Below, one piece after another: positions 42,008 through 51,400 of a DNA stretch of 64,000 nucleotides. Location: positions 58,247 to 122,246 of the forward strand of contig NZ_FRAR01000017.1 of the NCBI RefSeq assembly GCF_900142375.1. The letters run 5' to 3'. Position 1 is the stretch's first letter. Every line of letters starts with the position of its first letter. Source of the stretch: Desulforamulus aeronauticus DSM 10349 (GTDB lineage Bacteria; Bacillota; Desulfotomaculia; Desulfotomaculales; Desulfotomaculaceae). Both the position numbers and the translations under genes were made by a program. Under the pieces are notes generated by a model. It did not search any database, was not told the DNA's origin, and saw only the letters and a list, made by a program, of their open reading frames with translations.

Positions 42008-45000
42008 TTATAGATTAACAAGGGTTGAAGGTGTTTGTGCGTTTTTTCTATTTTTCAACTTGATTTTCCACTCATCAATGATTGTATAGACCACCGGGAT
42101 GACAAACAGTGTAAAAATGGTAGAACTGATTAATCCACCAATAAGAACCCAAGCCATACCGCTGCGGTTTTCTGCTCCATCGGTTAGTGCCAGGGCGGTG
42201 GGCAGCATACCAAATACCATGGTGATGGTTGTCATAATGATGGGTTTTAGCCTGGTATGGCCAGCTTCAATCAGGGCTTCCCGCAGGGTTCTACCCTGAC
42301 TCATTAAGGTATGGGTATAGTCAATTAACAAGGTACCGTTTTTTGCCACCAGACCGTCCAACATGATGATACCAATAAGTGTAAAGACATTCAGGTTGTT
42401 ACCGGTCAATACCAGGGCTACTAAAGCCCCTACGATGCCCAGGGGTAAAGAAAGCATACGGATAAAAGGTGTGGTAAAGGACTCGTACAACATAACCAGC
42501 ACCATATAAACCAGGATAATTGATAAAAGTAAGGCAGCAGCTAATTCTCTTAGGCTTTCGTCCATACTTTGGGCTTGACCGGTATAGTGTATCGTAAAAC
42601 CGGCAGGAACAGAGAGCTTAGAGATTTCTTTTTTAACCTCGGTCATAAAGTCCCCCAGGGGCCTTTCACGAACATTGGCGGTAACGGTGATCGATCGTTG
42701 CTTATTTTCTCTGCGGATATCTGTAGGGCCACTGCCAAGTTCCACACTGGCTACTTGACCCAGAGAAACGGTACCGCCGCTGCCAGATATCATTAAGTTT
42801 TGTAAATCCGTGATGTCTTGTTTATTGGCCCCGGCCAACTGGATTAACAGATCGATTTCTCGGTCACCCTCTCGGTACACTCCGGCGGATTCCCCATTTA
42901 CAGCCGCCCGGAGGGTTCGGGCCACATCATTTACCGCCAGACCGTAATGGGCTGTCCGCAGGTGGTCCACCTTGATTTGAACCTCTGGCTGACCCAAGGT
43001 CCAGTCGGTATTGGCACTATTAGCCCCGGGAGTAGCAGCCACAACATCTCTTACCTGTTCAGCCAGTTCGAGTAATCGATCATTATCTTTACCAGAGACG
43101 ACAATACGAACGGCAGAGCCACCTGGCCCTCCTCCCATGGATTCGGCTTCGGAAACACGGATTTTGCCTTGCTTAAAGGAACTGCTCCACTGGCGGATGC
43201 CATCGGCTACTTCCCAAACGGATTTGTCCCGGTCATCCTTTGGTAGTAGTTTAAGAGTAACTCGACCGCTATTGGCCCCATTGGAAGAACCCCTTCCCCC
43301 GGAACCCAGGGTTGTTTGGTAATATTGCACCTCAGGAATTTGACTGAGGTGTTTTTCTAGCTCCTGTAGAGCATCACTGGTTTGCCCAATGGGAGTTCCT
43401 ACGGGCATCTCCAGGGTAACGTTAATTTGCCCTTGATCGGATCTTGGCATAAATTCCTTGCCTACCAGACCCAAAGGAATCAGAGTTAAGCTTAGGATAA
43501 AGGCAGCCATGGAGAAAGCAAGTACCTTCTTACGATGACTTAGGGACCACATCAGCATTCGATGATAAATTCTTTGGGTTTTCTCACCAAGGGGAATGAT
43601 TTTTTGCCAGATCGCTTTGACCATAGAATGTTGGGTGTCTTCACTTTCCTGGTGGTGGAATAGCCTGGATGCTAACATGGGTGCCAGAGTAAAGGACACA
43701 AAGAGGGAAAACAAGGTGGCAAATACAATGGTCAGACCGAACTGTCGAAAAAATTGTCCCACCATGCCGCTCATGAAAGCAACTGGCAAAAAGACCACTA
43801 CGTCGGAAAGGGTAATGGCAATGGCCGCCATGCCTATTTCTTTACGACCTTCAATGGCTGCTTGCCAGGGGGATTTACCCATTTTCATATGGCGGTGAAT
43901 ATTTTCCAGAACGACAATAGAGTCATCCACCAAGATACCAATACAAAGGGCTAACCCCATTAAAGACATCATATTAAAGGTAAAGCCAGCAAAATACATC
44001 ATCATGACAGTCGCTAATAAAGAGGTCGGGATAGCAAGCATAACAATCGCTGTGGATCGCCACTGCCGTAAAAAAATGAATAACACCAAGCCAGTGGTTA
44101 TAATACCCTCCAAAATATTCATCCAGGTACCTTTCAGGGACCGATGAACAAAATCAGAGGAATCGTTGGTGATTAGCACTTCGTACTCAGCAGGCAGTTC
44201 CTGCTTTATTTCGGTCAGTTTTGCTTTGACGGCATCGCCAACCTCAGTTACACTGGCATCACTCTGTTTGTAAATTTGAATGCCTACCGCATCTTTACCG
44301 TTAATGCGGCTGATTTGCCGTGTTTCTTTGAAGCTGTCGTTGACAGTGGCAAGGGCTTGCAACGGAACGGCGTAACCTGAGGGAGAAGGTATTTGGAGTT
44401 GCCTAATTTGGTCGATACTTTCGAATTGCCCCAGTACCCGGACATTATATTCATTTTCTGGCCGATCCAACCGTCCGGTGGGTTCATTTAAGTTTTCGGA
44501 GTTCAATCGATTAACCACTTGATTAAGAGTTAAGCCGTAACCCTCCAGCTTGCTTCTATCCACTTGAATTTGGATTTCCCGCTGCACGCCACCGACAATA
44601 CTAACTTCCGAAACACCTTTCAGCCGTTGTAAGCGTTCTTTGATCAGGTCGTTGGCTAAATCATAGGTCTCGTTGCGGGCACCGGGTTTGCCTAGCGATA
44701 AAGTTATCACCGGGGAATCATTAATATCTCGTTTAATAACCACCGGATCATTAGCGCCATCAGGAAGTCTACGTCGGGTGTTGTCCACCATTTTCTGAAC
44801 ATCAATAGCAGCCTGATCAGCATTTGCTGATAAATCAAATTCCAATATCACATTGCCCCGGCCTGTTGAAGCAGTGGACATAATATTTTTAAGCTGGCTT
44901 AGGGAAGAAAGGGAGTCCTCCAGGGGCTTAATAATCTGGGTTTCAATTTCTTCAGCTCCAGCACCGGGGTAAGCAACGGAGACTGCTACGTAGGGTGTAT

Positions 45001-45121
45001 TGATCGCAGGATATAACTCAACACCAATCTTACCAAAGGTATAGATCCCGAGCACCACGAAAAAGAGGATGACCATAGTCATCATGGCTGGCCGTTTTAC
45101 AGATAACTCTGTTATATGCAT
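42008..45121 (-). CDS. RND efflux transporter (AcrB/HAE family)
   Basis: 1037 residues, full length, with 12 membrane segments and two large extracytoplasmic loops. N-terminus ITELSVKRPAMMTMVILFFV; the porter-domain DNSPVITLSLG-type region; TM4 proton-relay residues in LCIGILVDDSIVVLENIHRH; the GLVAKNGTLLIDYTH motif in TM10. The pump works by proton antiport with the membrane fusion protein encoded just upstream. In a monoderm or atypical Firmicute no TolC gene is expected next to it, and none is seen. Starts one base after the fusion-protein stop with GAGGAGG as ribosome site. Confidence 0.96.
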   Translation of the reverse strand: MHITELSVKRPAMMTMVILFFVVLGIYTFGKIGVELYPAINTPYVAVSVAYPGAGAEEIETQIIKPLEDSLSSLSQLKNIMSTASTGRGNVILEFDLSANADQAAIDVQKMVDNTRRRLPDGANDPVVIKRDINDSPVITLSLGKPGARNETYDLANDLIKERLQRLKGVSEVSIVGGVQREIQIQVDRSKLEGYGLTLNQVVNRLNSENLNEPTGRLDRPENEYNVRVLGQFESIDQIRQLQIPSPSGYAVPLQALATVNDSFKETRQISRINGKDAVGIQIYKQSDASVTEVGDAVKAKLTEIKQELPAEYEVLITNDSSDFVHRSLKGTWMNILEGIITTGLVLFIFLRQWRSTAIVMLAIPTSLLATVMMMYFAGFTFNMMSLMGLALCIGILVDDSIVVLENIHRHMKMGKSPWQAAIEGRKEIGMAAIAITLSDVVVFLPVAFMSGMVGQFFRQFGLTIVFATLFSLFVSFTLAPMLASRLFHHQESEDTQHSMVKAIWQKIIPLGEKTQRIYHRMLMWSLSHRKKVLAFSMAAFILSLTLIPLGLVGKEFMPRSDQGQINVTLEMPVGTPIGQTSDALQELEKHLSQIPEVQYYQTTLGSGGRGSSNGANSGRVTLKLLPKDDRDKSVWEVADGIRQWSSSFKQGKIRVSEAESMGGGPGGSAVRIVVSGKDNDRLLELAEQVRDVVAATPGANSANTDWTLGQPEVQIKVDHLRTAHYGLAVNDVARTLRAAVNGESAGVYREGDREIDLLIQLAGANKQDITDLQNLMISGSGGTVSLGQVASVELGSGPTDIRRENKQRSITVTANVRERPLGDFMTEVKKEISKLSVPAGFTIHYTGQAQSMDESLRELAAALLLSIILVYMVLVMLYESFTTPFIRMLSLPLGIVGALVALVLTGNNLNVFTLIGIIMLDGLVAKNGTLLIDYTHTLMSQGRTLREALIEAGHTRLKPIIMTTITMVFGMLPTALALTDGAENRSGMAWVLIGGLISSTIFTLFVIPVVYTIIDEWKIKLKNRKNAQTPSTLVNL

Positions 45122-46258
45122 TTATTGGCTCCTCCTCTGCTCCTTAGCCATGGTACCTTCGGTCTGAATGTTTACCCTTTGACCATCTTTCATTGAACTT
45201 ACATTGTTAGTTATTATCTCTTCATCCTTTGCTAAACCCTTGAGAATAGAGATGTTTCTACCATCGGTGGGACCGGTCTCCACCAGCCGTTCTCTGGCTA
45301 CCCCATCCTCCACTACAAAAACCCTACTCTTTCCGTCGATGGTTAAAACAGCTTCCCGAGGAATCAGTAGGGATGACTCAAGTTCTTTTTCCAATAGTAC
45401 TTCTGCAAACATGCCTGGTTTTAGTTGATGGTCAGGGTTTGCCAGTTGAACTTTGATAGGAAAAACTTTTAATTTAGCATCCGCAGCCAGGGCAATATTT
45501 GAAACCACGCCGGTTAACTGGTTTTGGTTTGCTGCTGTCACCCTGACGCCAACCTTCATGCCTTCCGCTAACTTATTAACCTGTTGTTCATTGACATTGA
45601 CGATAACAACTACTTGATCAAGATTACTTACGGTAAATAAAGGGGTGGAGGTACCGGCAAGTTCCCCTACTTCAATGTTTCGGGCCGTAACAATGCCGCC
45701 TAAGGGGGATTTAATAACAGTGTCGTTGTAACGGACCTGGCTTTGGGCTAAGGCAGACTGGGAAGCCTTAACTGCCGCCTGTGCTTTTCTTAATGACCCT
45801 TCATAGTTTTCCTCAAAGTCTGCCTGGGCGATGGCCTGTGATTGCATAAGCTCTTTGCCTCGCTCATATTTCTTTAGAGCCAGATCATAGGTAACCTTTG
45901 CGGTCTCTACGTTGGCTTCCGCAGCGGATACAGCAGCAGCTAAGTCATCTGCCTCAAGAGACATTAAAATTTGTCCGGCACTAATACGACTTCCCACATC
46001 TGCCTCAATGCTGGCAACTTTTCCTGAAGACTTGGCCACAATGTTTGCAGAATTAAGGGCTTGCAATGTCCCGCTTAAAGTCATGCTCTCTTTGAGGGTA
46101 CCTTCACTGACCTTGACAATTTTTACACCTGTACCCGGCTGGTTTCCCTTTGCCTGTTGTTGATTTTGTTTGGTTTCTTTGGCACAACCCAGTAGCATTG
46201 AGAGGATTAAAATAAGTAGCCCGGTTGCCAAGAAAATGCCGTATTTTTTCACGGTCAA
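45122..46258 (-). CDS. RND pump periplasmic adaptor (membrane fusion) lipoprotein
   Basis: About 378 residues from TTG 46258 (GGGGGAGAG upstream); other in-frame starts are close by. A lipoprotein signal ends at SMLLGC. Two biotinyl-lipoyl halves (IVAKSSGKVASIEADVGSRI and SPLGGIVTARNIEVGELAG) flank a coiled-coil hairpin; a beta-barrel and a C-terminal MPD domain follow. HlyD/AcrA family. It is co-transcribed with the RND gene. Confidence 0.93.
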   Translation of the reverse strand: MTVKKYGIFLATGLLILILSMLLGCAKETKQNQQQAKGNQPGTGVKIVKVSEGTLKESMTLSGTLQALNSANIVAKSSGKVASIEADVGSRISAGQILMSLEADDLAAAVSAAEANVETAKVTYDLALKKYERGKELMQSQAIAQADFEENYEGSLRKAQAAVKASQSALAQSQVRYNDTVIKSPLGGIVTARNIEVGELAGTSTPLFTVSNLDQVVVIVNVNEQQVNKLAEGMKVGVRVTAANQNQLTGVVSNIALAADAKLKVFPIKVQLANPDHQLKPGMFAEVLLEKELESSLLIPREAVLTIDGKSRVFVVEDGVARERLVETGPTDGRNISILKGLAKDEEIITNNVSSMKDGQRVNIQTEGTMAKEQRRSQ

Positions 46259-46455
46259 ATTACTCTCCCCCAACTATAAAATTACCAAATTTATGATACT
46301 ATATTTGATTAAGTATAGATATTAAATAATTATGGGAAATTGTGAAAGCAAAAATTTTAAAATTTTGCTCAAATACCAGGTATTTCTCCGGGACATTTGG
46401 ACTAAAATTTCGTCTATTGCTTTGGGAACATTCTTCAAAGGAAGGAAGCGTTATC

Positions 46456-46749
46456 ATGTTTAATTTTTTTAAATCTATAATTCAGAAAATCAAGGACAAG
46501 CTACAGGCTAGATACCAACAGAAAATGATTAAAGAGATTTCCGAGAATATGACTCCGGTGGCGGGGACAATTATTTATTTGGAGAGATACACCAAGGGAA
46601 AATTCAAGTACAAAGTTCTTGTTAAGTCGGCAGCTAATCAGACTGTTATGGTAAAGGTGAAAAAGAAAGATAAGATTAATTTGAAACAAGGTGACAGAGT
46701 TCACGGCTATTATGACAAGGAGCGGACAGCGCTGCTTGAAGTAGCTTGA
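46456..46749 (+). CDS. Small basic protein of unknown function
   Basis: 97 residues from ATG 46456 behind AAGGAAGG. An N-terminal amphipathic basic helix (FNFFKSIIQKIKDKLQARYQQK) leads to a beta-rich part with alternating charged and hydrophobic residues (GKFKYKVLVKSAANQTVMVKVKKKDKINLKQGDRVHGYYD). No family recognised. Single-gene unit with its own terminator. Confidence 0.65.
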   Translation: MFNFFKSIIQKIKDKLQARYQQKMIKEISENMTPVAGTIIYLERYTKGKFKYKVLVKSAANQTVMVKVKKKDKINLKQGDRVHGYYDKERTALLEVA

Positions 46750-46775
46750 GTAGAAATAAGTTAAATCAGCTAACA

Positions 46776-46801
46776 TCCCCTGGGTAACCAGGGGTTTTTT
46801 G
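46776..46801 (+). terminator. Rho-independent terminator
   Basis: CCCCTGG / CCAGGGG with loop GTAA, then six T residues. Confidence 0.85.
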
Positions 46802-46940
46802 TTTTTATTAGCAGGGTTGTTCAAGAAATGAAAATATTGGATTGTCTATGTACGTCACCCTTTGGCAGCTTTCTCAATAAAATGTACAAAATTCTTATGT
46901 TCATTGCCATTAACATAAAGCTAGCTTGGGAGGTGATCAC

Positions 46941-47516
46941 TTGAAGGACCCTATCAATAGGATCTGGGATGTGGTGGATGAAGTAATAGAAGAGAATTTG
47001 GAGCTTTTTCTAGAGGATGAATCAGGGGATGCGGATTTGGCAAGTAATTTTGAGTCGATAATAGAAGATTCAGCCGATGAATCAGATGATGAGGAAACTG
47101 GTTATGATGCATTGACAAGTGACTTTGAGGATGAACTTATGGAGTCGCCTGAAAAGGACAGGAGTTACTGGCTTAAAGAGTTTGAAAACATCCTTGGGGA
47201 GCATATGCCTGAATCCGTTCAGGTGGAAAAAGCTTCAAATAGCCGACTCCCTCTGATTCTGGGAGGTGGTGGTATTTTGTTGCTTGGTTTGATCACCAGT
47301 ACTACTGTCCTTATCCGTCTTAAAAAGAGGCAGTGTTTTCGTGCTTTACCAGTGATGGAGGAAGAGCCGGTAGAAGTGGAGGTTGAAGTAGCTCCTGCTG
47401 CACCGGAACCTAAAAAACGACATCAGGTACGCTATGTTCGGGGACCGTTCTTTATGCTACATCAAATGGCGCAAAATCTAATGCCTCGGCCATTAAGAGG
47501 AGGTATGCATGAATAA
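46941..47516 (+). CDS. Acidic single-pass membrane protein, unknown
   Basis: 191 residues from TTG 46941, five bases after GGGAGGTG. Residues 1-95 are very acidic (long D/E-rich stretches), one membrane segment lies at ~103-125 (LPLILGGGGILLLGLITSTTVLI), and the tail is first acidic then basic with proline. No family recognised. Its end overlaps the start of the methyltransferase-like gene by 8 bases, linking the two. Confidence 0.7.
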   Translation: MKDPINRIWDVVDEVIEENLELFLEDESGDADLASNFESIIEDSADESDDEETGYDALTSDFEDELMESPEKDRSYWLKEFENILGEHMPESVQVEKASNSRLPLILGGGGILLLGLITSTTVLIRLKKRQCFRALPVMEEEPVEVEVEVAPAAPEPKKRHQVRYVRGPFFMLHQMAQNLMPRPLRGGMHE

Positions 47517-48324
47517 TCATCAGATCATCTATTTAGACTATGCGATTAACCCGGAGCCACGGTATGGTTTTGGCAAGCCACCCCATCCTGAATTAATGGC
47601 CATTATCACACGAAATTGTGCCGTTTATGAAGAAAATCTGAAGCATTTTTTATCCTATCAAAGGTTTTACCGTACTATTGCTAAATCAGTTGATCCCGCA
47701 GCCACGACTCCCGGTTGGATTAATGGTTGGCTACCGGGGCTGGATTCCCTGGCGATTTATGGCTTCCTGGTCAAGCATAACCCCGAACGCTATTTTGAAA
47801 TTGGTTCCGGCAATTCCACTAAATTTGCCCGGCAGGCCATTTCTGATCATCGTTTGAGAACCAAAATTACTTCCTTTGATCCCCATCCCCGGGCAGAAGT
47901 GGATAGCTTGTGTGACCAGATTATTCGGCAGCCGGTAGAAAATGCTGACATTTCAATATTTAGTGAACTAACAGCTGGAGATATCCTGTTTGTAGATCAT
48001 TCCCACCGCTCCTTCATGAACTCTGATGCCACGGTGGTTTTCCTGGAGATTTTACCCCGGTTAAAACCAGGTGTTTTGGTGGAATTTCATGATATATTGT
48101 TACCCTTTGATTACCCTCCGGAGTGGCAGCAACGCTACTATAATGAGCAATATCTTTTAGCTTGCTATCTACTGGCCGAGGGAAATAAATTTGATATTAT
48201 CCTACCTAATTTCTTTATCAGCCGCCATCACCAGTTAAACAAGGTTTTATCTCCCCTATGGGAGAAGCCAGAATTAGCCGGTGTTGAAACCCACGGGAGT
48301 TCCTTTTGGATTATGACCAAATAA
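47509..48324 (+). CDS. Class I SAM-dependent methyltransferase-like protein
   Basis: 271 residues, ATG behind AGAGGAGG. The central part has the SAM-binding pattern YFEIGSGNSTKFAR (motif I), ITSFDPHPRAEVDS (acidic motif II), and DILFVDHSHRSF then GVLVEFHDILLPFDYP, as in the Methyltransf_24 group acting on sugars or small molecules. It is co-transcribed with the acidic membrane protein. The nearby glycosyltransferase-like genes suggest modification of surface glycans, by context only. Confidence 0.78.
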   Translation: MNNHQIIYLDYAINPEPRYGFGKPPHPELMAIITRNCAVYEENLKHFLSYQRFYRTIAKSVDPAATTPGWINGWLPGLDSLAIYGFLVKHNPERYFEIGSGNSTKFARQAISDHRLRTKITSFDPHPRAEVDSLCDQIIRQPVENADISIFSELTAGDILFVDHSHRSFMNSDATVVFLEILPRLKPGVLVEFHDILLPFDYPPEWQQRYYNEQYLLACYLLAEGNKFDIILPNFFISRHHQLNKVLSPLWEKPELAGVETHGSSFWIMTK

Positions 48325-48329
48325 ACTAG

Positions 48330-48363
48330 CTGCTGCTGTCTAGTCAAGGGCAGCAGTTTTTTA
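48330..48363 (+). terminator. Rho-independent terminator
   Basis: CTGCTG / CAGCAG stem with ~12-base loop and TTTTTT. Confidence 0.7.
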
Positions 48364-48439
48364 TTTAAACAACTTATTTGCTATCTCCTCATATCTTTAC
48401 AAAGAGGGTAAATCGGTAAGAGAAAGGATGTGTTACAGA

Positions 48440-49711
48440 ATGGGAGAGGAAAAGGGTGGGGAGCAAAAAGCGAACCAAGAGGTCTGTGTGACCTATCTGA
48501 ATAAGATGATGGCAGCGTCAAGGCAATTGGAACAGCTTATCGAAGAAAATCAGGCTGAACAGTGCCTGACTACCTTGTTGCCGATGCTTCAAAATATGAA
48601 GAAGTTTATCAGTGAAGTCCAGGAATTACAAAGAAACGGTGTCTATCAGGAGTTAACACTACCAGATATGTACGATCCCTTAACCACTTTTATGGAAATT
48701 TTCTCACGTGGAGAAGTTATTCCGGCGGCTCAGCTGATACTAACAAGTTTGAAGCCCAGGTTAGAGGATTGGCAGCAGAAACTAACTACCCCACCGGTTG
48801 TCGGGTTGGTTTTTAGTAAGGATCGGGCCATGCAGTTGGATGCCACCCTGCATTCTTTTTATGTTCGCTGTCAAGATCCTCAGTTGGTACAGATGAAGGT
48901 GTTGTATTTAGCCACCAATGAGCAACTACGGAGGCAATACCAAGCCTTGCAGCGGGATTACCCGGAGGTAACCTTTGTCGAAGAAAAAAATTTTAAAGAA
49001 CAGGTTTTGACTTTACAGAACAACCATCAGTTTGTCCTATTCCTGGTGGATGATAATCTTTTTGTGAGGGATTTTTCTATCCAGGCAATCATCGACGCTT
49101 TAAATAAATACCCAGACACTCTGGGATTTTCCCTGCGCCTGGGGTGGAATACAGTCTATTGCTATACCCAGTGTTGTTTACAAAAGGTTCCACCCTTTGA
49201 AGACATTGAAAATGGTGCTATTATGTATGACTGGACGCAGGCGGAGCAGGACTTTGGCTATTGCCTGGAAATATCCAGTTCCCTCTACCGGATTGCTGAT
49301 CTAAAAATCCTTCTACAGCAACTTCCCTATGACCATCCGAACACTTTGGAAAGTGTACTTTCCCTGCAACAGGGACGTTTTAGCCATCTAGGGAGATTAC
49401 TATGCAATAAATTTACCATCGCCTTCTGCACCCCCATTAATCGGGTGCAGGAAATCTGTGCCAATGATTTCGGCAGAATTTTTTCTTACTCTATTGAAGA
49501 GTTACGTGATAAATTCTCGCAAGGATATCGCATTGATGTGGAAAAATACAAAAACTATTTACCAATGGCCTGCCATGAGGAAGTGGAATTACATTTTGTG
49601 CAGAGATTCCTAAAAGAACCCCAACTGGACTGTAACCCTGGAACGCTGGTTTCCACTAAGTCAGAAGTTACAAAAGTAGAAGTTATTAACACCCCGAAGA
49701 TCAGCGAATAA
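48440..49711 (+). CDS. Glycosyltransferase-like protein with N-terminal helical domain
   Basis: About 423 residues from ATG 48440 (an in-frame ATG at 48428 is too near AAAGG). Residues ~1-115 are helical. From ~120 a GT-A-like fold is suggested: PVVGLVFSKDRAMQLDATLHSF, VLYLATNEQLRRQYQ, then FVLFLVDDNLFVRDF where DDN could be the metal-binding DXD equivalent. TLGFSLRLGWNT follows. The protein is cytoplasmic. The specificity is unknown. It lies on the same strand as the methyltransferase-like gene but after a terminator. Confidence 0.65.
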   Translation: MGEEKGGEQKANQEVCVTYLNKMMAASRQLEQLIEENQAEQCLTTLLPMLQNMKKFISEVQELQRNGVYQELTLPDMYDPLTTFMEIFSRGEVIPAAQLILTSLKPRLEDWQQKLTTPPVVGLVFSKDRAMQLDATLHSFYVRCQDPQLVQMKVLYLATNEQLRRQYQALQRDYPEVTFVEEKNFKEQVLTLQNNHQFVLFLVDDNLFVRDFSIQAIIDALNKYPDTLGFSLRLGWNTVYCYTQCCLQKVPPFEDIENGAIMYDWTQAEQDFGYCLEISSSLYRIADLKILLQQLPYDHPNTLESVLSLQQGRFSHLGRLLCNKFTIAFCTPINRVQEICANDFGRIFSYSIEELRDKFSQGYRIDVEKYKNYLPMACHEEVELHFVQRFLKEPQLDCNPGTLVSTKSEVTKVEVINTPKISE

Positions 49712-49775
49712 ACTGATAAAAAAGATAGAATTGTACACGCTAAATACATCTTGATATGGTGAGGAGGGAACAAAA

Positions 49776-49901
49776 ATAAGTAATAAGCTAAAATCACCGG
49801 ATGACGGTAAACACAAGGCAAGGCCAAAGCTCAGTAAAGATAGAAAGTCAAATAAACCGGCTCAAACCAATAGCCCGGGAGATGTTCATTTTACAAATTG
49901 A
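49776..49901 (+). CDS. Possible 41-residue basic protein with ATA start
   Basis: GAGGAGG (49761-49767) lies eight bases before ATA-AGT-AAT-AAG; the frame runs 41 codons to TGA and encodes a Lys/Pro-rich basic product (LKSPDDGKHKARPKLSKDR), followed at once by a terminator. There is no ATG, GTG or TTG in the frame after the upstream stop. The strong ribosome site and terminator suggest a real gene with a rare start codon, or a decayed one. Confidence 0.4.
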   Translation: MSNKLKSPDDGKHKARPKLSKDRKSNKPAQTNSPGDVHFTN

Positions 49902-49910
49902 TAAGGAATT

Positions 49911-49946
49911 AAAAAAGTAACCCCCAGATCAGGGAGTTACTTTTTT
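49911..49946 (+). terminator. Rho-independent terminator
   Basis: AAAAAAGTAAC-CCCC / GGG-A-GTTACTTTTTT stem with loop AGATCA. The ~200 bases after it, up to the GNAT gene, are AT-rich with no other feature seen. Confidence 0.85.
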
Positions 49947-50151
49947 AACATTAAAAGTTAAAAAAATCACAAATGGTTTAGTTTTTTTGATTCTTTAAAA
50001 ATCAATAAATACAAGCAAAAAATTGTTGTATCACAAAAAAACCTACAATATAGGCATTAAAATAGTAAATATACTTGAAAAAATTAATTGATATTGTTAC
50101 CATTTGCACAATCAAAGTCTCTTGAAAATCTTTGGTAAAGGAGGAGTTTGC

Positions 50152-50484
50152 ATGAGAGAGGTTAATACTTTTGTGGGTGAGAATTGTATTGTTTTAAATG
50201 TAAAAACGAATTGCATTTACCCTGCCTGTGCCATCATCAGTAAAATAAGAGATAATGAATGGTACTTTGATCGCCTAATGGTCCCCAAAGAAGCAAGGCA
50301 CCAGGGATTTGCCAGCCGCCTAATGGAAAAGCTGGTGAGCTTGCTGGATGAAAAAGATATTGAGCTAATTAATGAAGTACACGGCAGAGGAGATTTAAAT
50401 AATGATCAATTAGTTGTATTTTACAAAAAGTATGGCTTTCAGGAAACAGAGAGACCGTATCGACTGTTGAGATTGCCTCACTAA
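50152..50484 (+). CDS. GNAT family N-acetyltransferase
   Basis: 110 residues from ATG 50152 behind AAAGGAGGAG. A short GNAT with the acetyl-CoA motif region LMVPKEARHQGFASRLMEKLVSLL (R/Q-x-x-G-x-A analogue) and the C-terminal VVFYKKYGFQETERPYRLLRL. The first strands of the canonical fold are abbreviated. Substrate unknown. Confidence 0.8.
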   Translation: MREVNTFVGENCIVLNVKTNCIYPACAIISKIRDNEWYFDRLMVPKEARHQGFASRLMEKLVSLLDEKDIELINEVHGRGDLNNDQLVVFYKKYGFQETERPYRLLRLPH

Positions 50485-50535
50485 GGATGCCTAGAGGGCA
50501 TTTTTTTATGCCTGTTTGGGACTTGCCACTTGAAA

Positions 50536-50850
50536 TTAAGATACTAACTTTAAACCAATGGCAGCACCCAGAACCAGACAAATAAAGAAAACCCTGCGCC
50601 AGTCCTTAGATTCCCCGTAATACAGCATTCCGAGCAAAGCCCCTCCAGCGGCCCCAATACCAGTCCAAACCGCATAGGCTGTTCCCATGGGCAAAGACTT
50701 CATTGCTAAAGTAAGAAATAGGAAACTGGCACCAAAACCAGCCAGCAATAAAAGTAGAGCCTGCCAATTCTTATCTTGATGCAGTTTATTAATCAAAGCA
50801 ACACCGGTCATTTCAAAAATTCCGGCCAATAACAGATAAACCCAGGCCAT
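50536..50850 (-). CDS. Small multidrug resistance family exporter (guanidinium-type), subunit 2
   Basis: 104 residues, four membrane helices, with the essential Glu in helix 1 (LLLAGIFEMTGVALI) and the conserved GTAYAVWTGIGAAGG in helix 3. It pairs with the SMR gene three bases upstream. Both lie downstream of a guanidine-I riboswitch, which in other bacteria controls guanidinium exporters (Gdx/YkkCD). So guanidinium export by a heteromeric or paired SMR is the best reading. Confidence 0.92.
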   Translation of the reverse strand: MAWVYLLLAGIFEMTGVALINKLHQDKNWQALLLLLAGFGASFLFLTLAMKSLPMGTAYAVWTGIGAAGGALLGMLYYGESKDWRRVFFICLVLGAAIGLKLVS

Positions 50851-50852
50851 CT

Positions 50853-51197
50853 TTACTCAACTCCTTGCACGTCAGCCTCTTTTTTTCCAGTCACTAACTT
50901 CAGTCCAATAACTCCGGCCAGTAAAAGGATAATAAGAAGTAGCTTGATTAATTTTAAGGGTTCACCAAAGAAAACAATTTCTGAAAAGACTGTGCCGGCG
51001 GTTCCCAGGCCAACAAAAACGGCGTAGACTGTACCTACAGGAAGTCTTTTACCGGCCATAATCATTAGATAAAAACTTACGCAGATGGCCAGGGCTGTAC
51101 CAAGCCAGGCCCATAGATGATCTGCATGTTTTAATCCGATAACCCAAAACACCTCAAAAAAAGCTGCTATAAAAACCTTTAGCCACTCATAGTTCAT
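50853..51197 (-). CDS. Small multidrug resistance family exporter (guanidinium-type), subunit 1
   Basis: 114 residues from ATG 51197 behind AAAGGAGCAG. Four membrane helices; helix 1 Glu in [17 protein letters not shown]; helix 3 [16 protein letters not shown]. The C-terminal tail is charged ([12 protein letters not shown]). The AxFEVFWV / GLKHAD pattern fits the SugE/Gdx group. First gene of the riboswitch-controlled pair. Confidence 0.92.
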   Translation of the reverse strand: MNYEWLKVFIAAFFEVFWVIGLKHADHLWAWLGTALAICVSFYLMIMAGKRLPVGTVYAVFVGLGTAGTVFSEIVFFGEPLKLIKLLLIILLLAGVIGLKLVTGKKEADVQGVE

Positions 51198-51272
51198 GAT
51201 TGCTGCTCCTTTCATGGGAAAAACCCGGCTTATTTACCTGCCTGTATATTTTCAGAATGTTTAAAAAACAAA

Positions 51273-51400
51273 CAAAGCCCGGGAGATATCTTTACGATAG
51301 ATATCCTCCCGGGCTTTTATCCCTCCGTGTCACAGAATTTTCTGTGCGTTTTCTCTTGGACCAGACCAGATAAAACTGCGGAACCCTAGAAAACTTAAAT
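51273..51400 (-). promoter_or_regulatory. Guanidine-I (ykkC) riboswitch with terminator platform
   Basis: Reading the minus strand, CTAGGGTTCCGC is followed by GGTCTGGTCC-AAGAGAAAACGCA, then CACGGAGGGATAAAAGCCCGGGAG, which are the conserved blocks of the guanidine-I aptamer. The 3' part is shared with a terminator stem AAAGCCCGGGAG...CTCCCGGGCTTT followed by T residues (51273-51318), so guanidinium binding would favour readthrough into the SMR genes. Confidence 0.9.
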
